From positions 23,764,629-23,828,628 of the forward strand of contig CP137675.1 in the NCBI GenBank assembly GCA_037976565.1: a DNA stretch of 64,000 bases. Direction: 5' to 3'. The stretch is from Mesocentrotus franciscanus. Its lineage: Eukaryota; Echinodermata; Echinoidea; Camarodonta; Strongylocentrotidae. Below are positions 54,068-64,000 of the stretch, in pieces. The first letter of the stretch is position 1, and each line of letters opens with the position of its first letter. A program made the translations under genes and the position numbers. A model generated the notes under the pieces. It was given only the letters and a program-made list of their open reading frames with translations, searched no databases and was not told where the DNA came from.

Positions 54068-55757
54068 AGAGGCGGCGGAGCATTTTCAAAAGCTGGGGGG
54101 GGGGGCACCAACAAAACATGGCACTTTCTGAAAAAAAGTGGCACCTACAAAAGCAAACCTCAAATTGAACATACACCATTTTTAGACATTAGTATATACC
54201 CCTCCATCGTCATGATTGTGATTACACTACCAGGGATGACATCAATATTTGTTTCTCTCTTTACGTGGTACAAGGTATTGCTTAGGCAGCATACTTTGCA
54301 GTTTGGTGTTATGGTCTAAATATTAATTTTCGAACGTAGGAAGCGAGCGAGCAAACATTTTAAGATTTGTGAGGACGCAGTACCAAAATTACATCTTCTC
54401 TATAAGATGTAAAAGAAACCCTGATTATTTTTAAGCACAATCTAATGAAGAAAAACTGAAAAGTCTTTTATAAGTGACATAATTATAATAACTATAACAA
54501 CGAGCGAGCGTAGCGAACGAGCTCCAGGAAAAAATAAAGAAAAACGGGCTCTAAGTCGCTTTGAATTAGGGGTGCATGTTATGGAGAAGGGAAAAGTAGG
54601 TCCTTATCAGAAGGGAAAAGGACAGTTATTAGAAAAAAAGGTGCACGTGTCAAAGTATAAAGGGCAATAATCAGAGTTGAAAATTAGGCACTTCTTGCAC
54701 CTAAAAAGGTACACTCAACAGAGATGAAAAAAGGCACTTGTGAAAACGGAAATCGGGCATCTATTGGAGGAAAAGGGCACTTATCAGATTTTAATAGGGG
54801 CATTTATCAGATGTAAAAGGAAGCATTTTTTTAAAGGGGAAAGGGCTTAAATATAACAAGGAAAAGGGGCACCTATTCGAAGGAAATATGGTACTTATCA
54901 GAAAGGAACAGGGGCACATTTCAAAATAAAAGGAGCACTTATCAGAGGTGAAAAGTGGCATTTAAGAGAAAGGGAAGGGTTTCTTGTTACAAGAGAGAAA
55001 GGGCACTTATCACAAGGAAAAAGTGCACTTATTAAAAAGGAAAAGGGGCTCGAGTGAAAGTAAATAAGGACAAATTATCAGAGGTGAACAGGGGGATTTC
55101 TCGCACCTGAAAAGAAGCAATCACCAGAAATGAAAAGGGGCACTTATTACAATGGAAAAGGGGCGCTTATTATAAAGGAAAGGGACATTTTTTGAAGGTA
55201 AAGGGGCACCTGTCAGATTTTGAGAGTGGCAATTATTCGGGTTGAGAAGGGGCATTTATGGAAAAGGAGTATGCACTTATCAGAAGGAAAAAGGGTCACG
55301 TGTCAAAATAAAAGGTGCACTTATTCGAGGTGAATAGGAGCACTCATCAAAGAAGAAAAGGAGCACTTATTAGAAGGGGAAGGGGCAATTATTACAAATG
55401 AAATGGGGCACTTGTCAAAGTAAAACGTGTACCTCTAAAATTTGAATAGGGTCAATTACCAGAGATGAAAAGGGCACATATGGGAATGGAAAAAGGGATA
55501 CTTATTGCAAAGGAAAAGGGGAAGTTGTCGAGGGAAAAGGGGCACTTATCAGATTTCTATTAGGGACATGCATGAGAGGTTAGAAGGAAATTTATGAGAA
55601 AGTCTTATGAATCTTATGAAAAAAGAGGGGGGGGGTTGCACTTATCACAAGGAAAGGGGCACATATTAGAAGGGGAAGGTTTACAAAGGAAAAGGGGCAC
55701 TTTGGGGGTACCTGACAAAAGTGGGCACAGTACCCCCCCCCCCGAGCGCCGCTTCTG
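54068..55757. mobile_element. hAT-like element built of AAAAGGGGCACTTATCAG repeats
   Basis: The left end AGAGGCGGCGGAGC and right end CGAGCGCCGCTTCTG are imperfect inverted repeats. Flanking TGTATAAT (54,060-54,067) and TGTATAGT (55,758-55,765) are a 7/8 match, as expected for an aged hAT duplication. From about 54,550 to 55,720 the interior is dozens of degenerate units of roughly 30-35 bp with the core GGGGCACTTATCAGA.GG. No transposase. Confidence 0.7.
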
Positions 55758-55779
55758 TGTATAGTTATGTTTAATCTGC

Positions 55780-56156
55780 TCTTTATAACACCCCAGACTC
55801 AATCTTGATGATAGAAACATATTTTTCTAGCTTACTTATTTTCAAATTGTTATTTAAAAAAAAAAAAATTCTCATTCAAAATAATCTTGATAACGTCAAT
55901 GATGCTTTACTGATATTATTAAATAGCTCACTCACTTATTCTATGTCAAGTATTTGTTATATCCTTTTTCTATCCCATCCCTCTGTCTCCTTTAAATTTT
56001 TAAAACCTCTGTATTTGAATCTGATTCTGAATATTTGTTACTATTTCTCAGGCTGTGTTATATCATGTATTCCATAGGGTAATTTATATTGTAATTCAGT
56101 CCTAAGGCTGCTAATGTGAATGCTTTGTGCAATGAATAGGCTACCATGTCGATTAT
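55780..56156. other. Stretch before PLA2 copy 2, possible decayed LINE text
   Basis: AT-rich, with no supportable exon. The segment next to 56,157 (GCAATGAATAGGCTACCATG) is conserved with copy 1 and is presumably 3' UTR. Confidence 0.4.
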
Positions 56157-59100
56157 CTAGGCTGTAGGCCTACATTTATTCTCCTTGTCGTAGCTGGCAT
56201 ACTCAGATTTATATACGTTTGCCGCGAAGCACAGGGATGCCGTCATGTCACACTCACACAATGCTTGCGCACATGCGTCATTGGCTTCAGCATCTGCAAA
56301 AAAGAAAATGATTTAGAACATTAAGGAGATGGTGGTTGGTCTATCGGTAATGTCCATGGTATGGTCAGGTCTCTAGCTGTCTTCACCTACAAGCTGACCC
56401 TGAAAGGATCCAGTTTCGAAACCGAGTAACGTGAACGTCTTTCGCATGATAACGGTAAAGGTTGGTCCCAGACGTACATGTACATAGTCACATCTGATTG
56501 ATACGCGTATGTAACAACCCAATTACACACACACACACACACGCACACACACAAACATAAATGATATTACAACGTCCACAAATTGCTTTTGATAATCTCG
56601 GCATATTGGTATTGGTATTGGTAGATCCGCCTTAACACGGAATTCGATATAAGTTTAACATGAGTTAAAAAAAAAAAAATAATAATAATTAATTAAGCAA
56701 CAACAACAAAAAAGATGCAAAATATTAAAATGGAATTGAATTCGCAGGAACTTACCACAGCTGATGGTAAGCTCTTTGGCGGTATAGAACCAACTCCAGG
56801 GTGCTCTACAATCGTAAGTGTAGCCAATGGTAATTAGTTCGGTGTCCGGGGGGCAGGGTCCTCCCTTAGTCTTTACCAAATCGCCGTAGCAATTGTCATG
56901 TACCTGACAGCATCTTGTAAGACAAGAAGAATAAAAAACAAAAAATATATAAATCTATGAATATAAAGGAGGGGTGAAATCCAAATATAAGTTGATTCCT
57001 GTCGATGTGCAGGGTTGCATACAACTCATATTTTGTTATTCAAACATCTAAAATATATTTCATAGATTTTTTTCAATATTTTTTAAAATAATTTTCTCAG
57101 ACCTGCTATGCTTCGCTCTAAAAAATGCTCCATTTCTCATTCACCTTGTAACATCATCTGTCAATCATTAGTGAGCTAACAAGAGACAATGGTATGTAGC
57201 TTCACCAGAGCTGACCACCTGTTTACAATAGACTATACAATACCAACAGAGAAGTTGCTATGTCAGACGTGCTGTAGCATCACCAGGAAAAGAAAGGTAA
57301 TGTGGAGGTATTGTATGAAAGAATGCAATTCTTGTATGAGCATGTGCTGAGCTGGGGGAAGTAACATACCACTGTCTCTTGTTAGCTCACTAATGATTGA
57401 CAGATGATGTCACAAGATGAATGAGATCTGGAGCATATTTTTAGGGTGGAGCACAGCAGGTCTGAGAAAATTATTTATTTTTTCTTCAAAATCTATGAAA
57501 TATATTTTAGATGTTTGGATAACAAAATATGAGTTGTATGCAGCCCTGCACATCAACAGGAATCAATTTATATTTGGATGTCACCAGGGGGGTGTTTCAC
57601 AAAGACTAAGATCGACTTTAAGTTGGACTTAAGTATAACAAGCCGTTCGTGCCATTGTTTGCTCTCACCATTATGATCTTTAGACAATATTTTTTCCTTC
57701 AATAATGAATTATCAAAACATGTATAGTTTTGTAGATTTTTGCCATGATTTGTACGTCCCTTGAGAGACCAATGCCAGTAAATGATGAGAGCAAACAATG
57801 GCATGAACAGCCGTCTATACTTAAGTCCAACTTAAAGTCGATCTTAGTCTTTGTGAAACACCCCCCAGACCATTAATTGAAAGGAAATATTTAAAAGAAA
57901 ACCATTTAGCTACAAAGAACTCCTTTGCTTTGTTTAAGAATACGTGCAGAACCTTACAGTCTTCCTCGAAGGAGCATGGTCATTTTACAACCACTGTGAA
58001 ATGTCAAGAACCCTTCTAGAATAATTTATTCTAAGACTGTATACACCCCCAAACAAAAAAATACAGTTTAGCTAATAGTGCATCAAGGGTATGATGGGGC
58101 ACGGTAATGAATGAATGAATATTAAAACAAAAGACTTCGCTTTTAATTTATTTGATATGATAGATTAATTCATCTCTACATGCTCAAGATGGCATATCAA
58201 GAATATATCGTATGGCAAACGGCGTGAAAAAGATTTAGTTACAAAACGCATTAGTTTTCCTTATTGTATAAAATGACCGCAATATTGATGTTAACAACAA
58301 TGAGCAGGAGGAGACATTCTTTCAAAACACGAGGCTTGTGATGGAATGGGGTCACCTTAGTAGACCGAAAAGGTACATGAGACCGACGGTACATGAGACC
58401 GACTGCCCACGAGGCCAACAGCAACGTGACGGATGGACCACAAGACCGACAAAACACAATACATGTAATATCAGGCGCGGATCCAGGATTTCTTAGGGGC
58501 CCAAATCTGAAGTTGTGCGAGCCAATATTGGTACGTAATGGTGACCACTAAAGCAGTGGCGTAATGAGCATAATGTTTTTTTTGGGGGAGGGGGCACAAC
58601 AAAAATCCGCATCACCCCGACCACTCTTACATGGAGGCCCTGCTGTACGTTTTTCAAAGTGGGGGGCTGAATTATCTACGATCAGGTAGAGCGTAGCGTA
58701 AATTAGCGTGGGGTCTAGGGGCAAAGCCCCGGCGGGGGTCAAGGGGCGGAGCCCCTGAATCTCAGGGCGTATGGGCATTTAATTACGGTGAAATGAGCAT
58801 ATTTTTATACTTTATTCGTGACACTGGTAGGATACTAATTGGCGTGGAATCCAGGGGGCGGAGCCCCAAGAAGCTCAAGAGTTTTAGGCAGATGAGCATC
58901 AAGGGTCCCGCCTTAGGGCCCTTGATGGGGTCCAGGGGTAGAGCCCCCGGAAGCTCAGGGGTTTTAGGCATTTAATTACGGTCACATGAGCATATTTTTA
59001 TACATTATTTATGACACTGGCAGGACACTAATTGGCGTGGGGTCCAGGGGGCGGAGCCCTAGAAGCTCAGGAGTTTTAGGCATTAAATTACTGTCAGATG

Positions 59101-60213
59101 AGCATCAAGGGGCCCGCCTTAGGGCCCTAGGTGGGGTCCATGGGCAGAGGCCCCGGAAGCTCAGGGGTTTTTGGCATTTAATTATAGTCAGATGAGCTTA
59201 TTTTGATACCTTATTTGTGACACTGGCAGGTCACTAATTGGCGTGGGCTCCCCTTTCCCTTTCCTTCCCTCTCTCTCTCTTTTAAGTCGCTGGGGGGGGG
59301 GGCAAGGGCCTCTCGGTCCCCTCCGATCCGGACGTTGTTGGCCGCATTAATCGCAACTGATCTCCCCTTCTTTTCATTCTTTTCTTTTCTTCTTCCTCAT
59401 TTTTGTTCTGTTTTAGCTCTCCTTTCCCTTCCCCCTTTTTTGGGCGGGAATTGGGGGCAAGGGCCTGTTGGCCCCCCTCCCCCGATCCACAACTTCTTGG
59501 CGGGAAAATCGCAACAGATATCCCCCTTCTTTACTTTTCTCCTTTCTCTTTATTTCCTTTTCTTTATCTCCTCTTTCCCTTCTTTTCCTTCTCTCTTTCT
59601 CTCTCTCTCAATTTTTTTTGGGCGGGGAGGGGGGCAAGGCCCCCTCCCCTGGATCCGCGCCTGGTATATATACAGAAAGAAGGTAGTAGAATGACCATCA
59701 CATGGGTATGGTTAGTGAATACTCAATATGTTGTCAGAAGATCTTCGATACCGATAGTGTCGATCTCTTGGGCTGTAACAAATGCAGTTGCTATAACGAG
59801 ACAATGAAAACGCACATTACAATACAAATTGCTACACTATTACTACACCAGAAATACTTTTCGAACAAGATATAACTTCGTTCGTCACCCTCTGAAATTA
59901 GCGCACAATCAAAACATGGTTTAATCCGCAATACAATGAGCTATTAAAATTGTCATTGAGTTGATTTATTTGCTATTTTGTTTTAAGTAATGGTACAATG
60001 GATACAATATATAAGAATGACAATTTTAAAAAGTAACTGAAAAAGGGAAAGACACTTACCTATCCACATCGTCTACTGGGGTGCCGTAACCCCCAAATCC
60101 ACAGAAACAACCATATCCATTGTATCTAGTACTGTATGAATTAGTAGCACAGGATGACATATAGCCGAAATTTACAAGGGAATCTTCATGAACCTGCCTT
60201 TCCGCTGGATTGC
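56157..60213 (-). CDS. Secreted phospholipase A2 (group I type), copy 2, 5' exon not in view
   Basis: Minus-strand exons: 60060-60213, 56756-56913, 56157-56293; sizes 154 and 158 equal copy 1's and phases agree. About 149 residues are visible. Seen: Ca2+ loop YGCFCGFGG, DVDRCCQVHDNCYG with the canonical Arg (AG|A), and CECDMTASLCF with the second Asp. It differs from copy 1 mainly in the middle exon (CPPDTELITIGYTYDC against CPNGPRIYLRGYAYEC) and at the C-terminus, which is slightly longer (CRPTA then TAG). The signal-peptide exon was not found up to 64,000 and should lie beyond, since copy 1's corresponding intron is 4.3 kb. No inactivating change is seen in these exons. Confidence 0.88.
56525..56555. 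repeat. (CA)n microsatellite
   Basis: ACACAC run with one G interruption in the last intron of PLA2 copy 2; absent from copy 1's matching intron. Confidence 0.9.
56979..57579. mobile_element. Foldback element, about 600 bp, inside PLA2 copy 2
   Basis: Left arm 56,979-57,198 and right arm 57,363-57,579 are inverted copies (ATCCAAATATAAGTTGATTC at the left; matching blocks CAACTCATATTTTGTTAT and ATTAGTGAGCTAACAAGAGA). A spacer of about 165 bp. Absent from the matching intron of copy 1. Confidence 0.85.
57587..57866. mobile_element. MITE family M1, copy 3
   Basis: Same inverted ends and interior as 26,673-26,963. It begins only 7 bp after the foldback element, so the two inserted side by side. 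Also absent from PLA2 copy 1. Confidence 0.85.
58345..58450. repeat. Short ACATGAGACCGAC minisatellite
   Basis: Two to three good units (TACATGAGACCGAC) plus degenerate ones (CACGAGGCCAAC, CACAAGACCGAC). Confidence 0.6.
58472..59663. mobile_element. hAT-like element, 1.2 kb, with internal 200-bp repeats
   Basis: Ends are perfect 16-bp inverted repeats (CAGGCGCGGATCCAGG), related to the 281-bp hAT element's ends. The first half holds repeats of about 200 bp (CATTTAATTACGGT, GAGCATATTTTTATAC, CACTAATTGGCGTGG, GGGGCGGAGCCCC-like). The second half holds repeated GGGGGCAAGGGCC plus C/T-rich blocks. Flanking 8-mers (TGTAATAT and GTATATAT) do not match clearly. No protein. It lies in the copy 2 intron segment missing from copy 1. 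Confidence 0.75.
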
Positions 60214-60234
60214 CTGCCGCATAAATATATTGAT

Positions 60235-60565
60235 ATTCATAATTATGATAGTAGGTATAATAACTATGATAGTGATGATTATGTGTAACAACAACAACAA
60301 TAATAATGATTAATGATAATAGTGATAATGTTAATGATAATAATTATGATAAAATAAAACAATAATAATAATAATGAATAACTTTAATAATACGAATAAT
60401 GATAATGATCAAGATAAGGTCATAATGGTAATAATAACAATAATAATAATAATAATAAAGATAATAACAATAACAATAATAATACACATACTAAGAATAT
60501 TAATAATAATAATAACAATTGATAAACATATTATGATTATAATGATAATAATATTGATATATCAA
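60235..60565. repeat. (AAT/ATG)n microsatellite
   Basis: AT-rich triplet tract (AATAATAATG, GATAATAAT) at the start of PLA2 copy 2 intron 1. Copy 1 has only a short version at the same place (about 43,700-43,745). Confidence 0.85.
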
Positions 60566-63500
60566 GATTCAAGAGAAATAGCTCATAAGGTTGAACCAGA
60601 CTGTCCCCTTACATGCATATGTGGTCTTATATACCGATTTATATAGACAGTGCATATGAGATATGACTTTCAGAAAGATTTTGTATCTTTTTAAATATTG
60701 GTCATAAGACCTCACAGTTCTCAGGATGGAGGGGGTATACCCTCGTAAGTTATAATTGAACCTAATGCATCAAGAGAAGGAACCCACCCTACGTACTGTG
60801 TCCCGCTGGGATATGTTAATCATATTGATATGTTTTCCATGGTAGGGTATACAAGGCGGCTGATCTCTCTTCCCAAAATATCATTTTTTTTCCATTAAGT
60901 TTTGCGAGCGAAGTAAGTGAGCAATCACCGTTCGTTCGGTTGTTTTTATTGCATTGACGACTTTTGTCAATGCCTTGTTTTCGTTCGCGCTCTGAATTCT
61001 TCTTCTTCTTCTTCCCTAAAATCTAATTCGTTTTGCACGCAGTGCTTGTTAATCCTATCGAGGTCCCTTTCTCCAGCCTGATTCCTTACAAATTTCGTGG
61101 GGGTAATATCTGACATCCAATCTAGGTGACCTGAATGTTTATTTTCCAAAATCAGTCATGCGTAACCGTCCAGGCACCATTTTGTCCGTTTCTGGTCCGT
61201 TTTCAGGCCTTTCTTTCTTCCTTCGTATCATTGCTATCCTTGATGCTACACACTTCTAACATATTCCTCTACATGATCTAAGAGATGTTCTTTCATCTGT
61301 GACGTATAACCTGGCCTTCAAAATGACATATTCATATTCTAAATTGAAATCCGAAATCTACTCCGTCAAAAATCGCTAATATTCTTTAGAACTTGACCCC
61401 TAAAAATCGAAAATTGCCATAACTTTCTCATATCAATTCCGTTTTTTCTCAATTTTTCACAGTAACTTTATCTGATCATTGCACATAGCAAGGCTGAATT
61501 TCAAGCACTAATGATTACGTATGATATACAAAGCGCCCTCTAGATTCTTTGAAAATGGCTTACCTTCTGTAGCCGTAGCTCTATCGTGCCTGGCCAAACC
61601 CATACTCCGTTGGGATTTAGAAACTTCAAAATATGCCCTTTCCAGCCAATAAAAATGTACACCCTTTCACTGACCAACTTTGCGAAAATTGCTGTTGAAA
61701 ATCATGTTTTCCGGGAAAATTCCGAAAAAATTCAACTGGTTCTCAAATTGTACCTAGGTCAATGCAACTAAGCAGACATTTGCATTCATGCATGTGACAA
61801 CTGGCTGCCAAGTTTGATAACATTTGATGACGTCATCGCCAAGTTATCACCCAAATGATTAATTGACTATGCATTACATTACAATGCGATTCAAGCTTGC
61901 AGTACATTTTGCTCAAATGAAAATGATGTCAGAATGACCGCAATGAAATGCCTTTCGAATGATTCCAAATATGGCACATGTTCACACGGGCAATTTTGAG
62001 TTAATCGCATTTGAACGAGGGCCACAATACGGATTCCGTTGTAGTAAACCAGCCAAACATTTAAAAAAGGCTCTAGAAAAAGATTTCATGGCCTTTCGGG
62101 GTCATGCATGGCCTCCATGCTTAAACTCTTACAAAAAATACTAAGGAATAGGATGAGGATGGATGAGTTTAAAGTATACAAAAAACCTGTTAAATATACA
62201 TTTGTTTGTTAGATATTAGTCATATATGTATGGCGCAATGAAACATTAATTTGTATTTTCAGCTGCATACACCGCGGTATGTTCGGCGTTTCAAAAGGGA
62301 ACAAATGCCGTCCATGCTATCATTCCGGGTTTCTTTTTTAATTTGGAAGTGTGGTTTTATTGATTGTTCATTAACCCTATCCAGTGTATTTACAAACAAA
62401 GAATTTAGTTATCAGAATCGGTTTCATATCCCTTTTTGAATGGTGTAAAATTCCATCACATTTATATACACTAAACTCATTATAATTTGAGAAATAACAG
62501 CATTGCAATTATGTTCATTCTTTATGGGATGTCGTCTGCTTGGGCAGTATTGGTTCATATTGTGACGGCATTAAAACATCGTTATTTTTGTGGTGAATCT
62601 CTCGCATATCCCAGATGCTATGGAGGTGGTTTTATTTGTATTTTTATAAATCACCCGATATGTAGTTGACCTAAAACTTGTACCATGGCCATCTATTAGC
62701 TTACCAAATTTTAGTGATACATTATTTGCCATATTTGTGATTTTCTTTGAACAGGCACTTTAAACATATAATATATGTTGTCCTGCCAAGAACAGAAGAA
62801 AAAAAAGATCAGATAATGTATTGGATAAGTCATTTTGTGATGAATTGATGTCTTTTTACAGGATGCAGTTTGAGTGGAAACACACTGTACATGTACCGGA
62901 TATGGAAATTCCCACATATTGACAATACAAGTCCATGGGCCAAACTAAAAAGGCACACACCATCTGAGACACAATCTTTAAATGATTGTTTTCTTTTAGT
63001 TAGGACCCTTCCCTATCAGAATGTGCTTGTTGGCCCTAAATTTTGGGTTGGATGTGCCCACTAGGGCTATTACCATGTTAACGGATCAAGAAAATTAAAA
63101 TATTTGTAGAGAAAAGACCCCCCAAAATGACACACACACAAACAAAAAACAGAAAAACCTGAAACTGATTTTAAAAGAAATTTAAATAAAGGTTTGCATA
63201 ATTTTAAATGACGACTTTTTCTTTTCTAGGACCCTCAGGTATGATAAACTGTCTGGTTGCCATAAGGTAGGTAATGGACATGAGCGCTGGGCCGTTATGA
63301 GGAAAATGAATCAAGAAATATTGGAATTTTTACTGAATATTATGATTTTCAACAACATGAAACAAATCTTAAGCATCTAATAGCTTTAGTCCGTTTGATT
63401 AAAAATAAAATTTGAGTCATTTCAAGTAACAAAATAAGGCTGTTGCCATGGAAACGGAATGTTTAAGAAGTTGTTATCTTTGACCCCCCCCCCTCAACAA

Positions 63501-64000
63501 AATAAAAAAAGAAATATAACTTATCAACACAAAATACAAAACAATTTTATAATAACCACATTTGTATAATTTAACAACAAATACAAAAACAAATGTAAGC
63601 ATCTATGTCTGTGGAATTTTAGCTACCAGTTTGAATGAAATCCAATCATAGCCATTTGACGTCACGATAAGGAAGAAAAAATGTACTGAAAATCGTATTA
63701 TAAGGAATTACATATTTTGGAAAAAATATTAATGTAACTGAATAATATGAAAAAGAAATAGTCGTGTCTGTGTACAAGAATGTCCAACTGTTTAACTGAT
63801 TAAAATCCAGATACAGAAGATAGTTTTCAGGTAAAAGTCACGTCTAATAGAGCAGTTGCCATGACACCCCATTACAACATGGATGTGTTACCAAAGTTCC
63901 ATCCTTATGTCCCATTGTAAAATCTTTCGAGAAAACCAATCACAGCAATGATTGTTGCTGAATTTGAACAAAAAACGTTTTCCATTGCTGCTCTTTAATA
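60566..64000. other. Anonymous sequence, probably PLA2 copy 2 intron 1
   Basis: No exon matching the copy 1 signal-peptide exon was found, and the open frames present look like chance. Repeated GTTGCCATG-type motifs occur at about 63,257, 63,446 and 63,856, and runs of C precede AACAAAATAA-like text twice. Nothing else supportable was seen. Confidence 0.4.

Overview
The window is animal nuclear DNA: AT-rich, with many short exons in GT-AG introns, abundant (GA)n, (CTA)n and (AAT)n microsatellites, tRNA-derived SINEs, small inverted-repeat transposons and non-LTR retrotransposon pieces. A marine invertebrate deuterostome is the best fit, most likely an echinoderm such as a sea urchin. That placement rests on genome texture and gene type, not on a diagnostic marker. 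No bacterial-type genes, CRISPR arrays, rRNA genes or intact tRNA genes were seen.

Region 1 (about 1.0-40.1 kb, + strand) is one very large gene. A candidate promoter (1080-1350, two diverged repeat copies carrying CRE-like sites) precedes about 48 coding exons between 2053 and 38686. They encode roughly 2,160 residues: a novel N-terminal part, about 1,500 residues of coiled coil, and a protein kinase domain held in one last exon. The 43 exons from 4260 to 35327 are all phase 0-0. Many are exact multiples of the coiled-coil heptad (84, 105 or 126 nt), and there are clear tandem exon duplications (an A/B exon pair array at 13-16.5 kb and a four-exon cycle at 21-28.9 kb). The kinase has the glycine loop, lysine, catalytic Asp and APE, but reads HND in place of HRD and DMG in place of DFG. 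Its single exon has a one-base reading-frame break near 38.17-38.19 kb. The 3' UTR ends near an AATAAA at 40,079.

Region 2 (42.2-60.2 kb, - strand, convergent with region 1) holds two tandem copies of a small secreted phospholipase A2 gene (group I type). Copy 1 is complete (four coding exons, 163 residues, TATA box and repeated upstream elements). Copy 2 shows its three last exons; its signal-peptide exon was not found and probably lies beyond the window. Introns are still alignable between the copies, so the duplication is fairly young, and copy 2's introns show where foldback and hAT-like elements inserted afterwards. Two 3'-truncated LINE fragments meet in copy 1's first intron.

Region 3 (48.1-56.1 kb, between the PLA2 copies) is repeats: a duplicated unit with long CTA/ACT arrays, two 3' ends of one LINE family (one interrupted by a 281-bp hAT-type element with a perfect 8-bp target duplication), and a 1.7-kb element built of GGCACTTATCAG-type repeats. 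The final 3.7 kb has an (AAT)n tract and anonymous sequence, probably the first intron of PLA2 copy 2. All exon calls are by eye from splice sites, phase and protein pattern; no alignment or transcript data were available.
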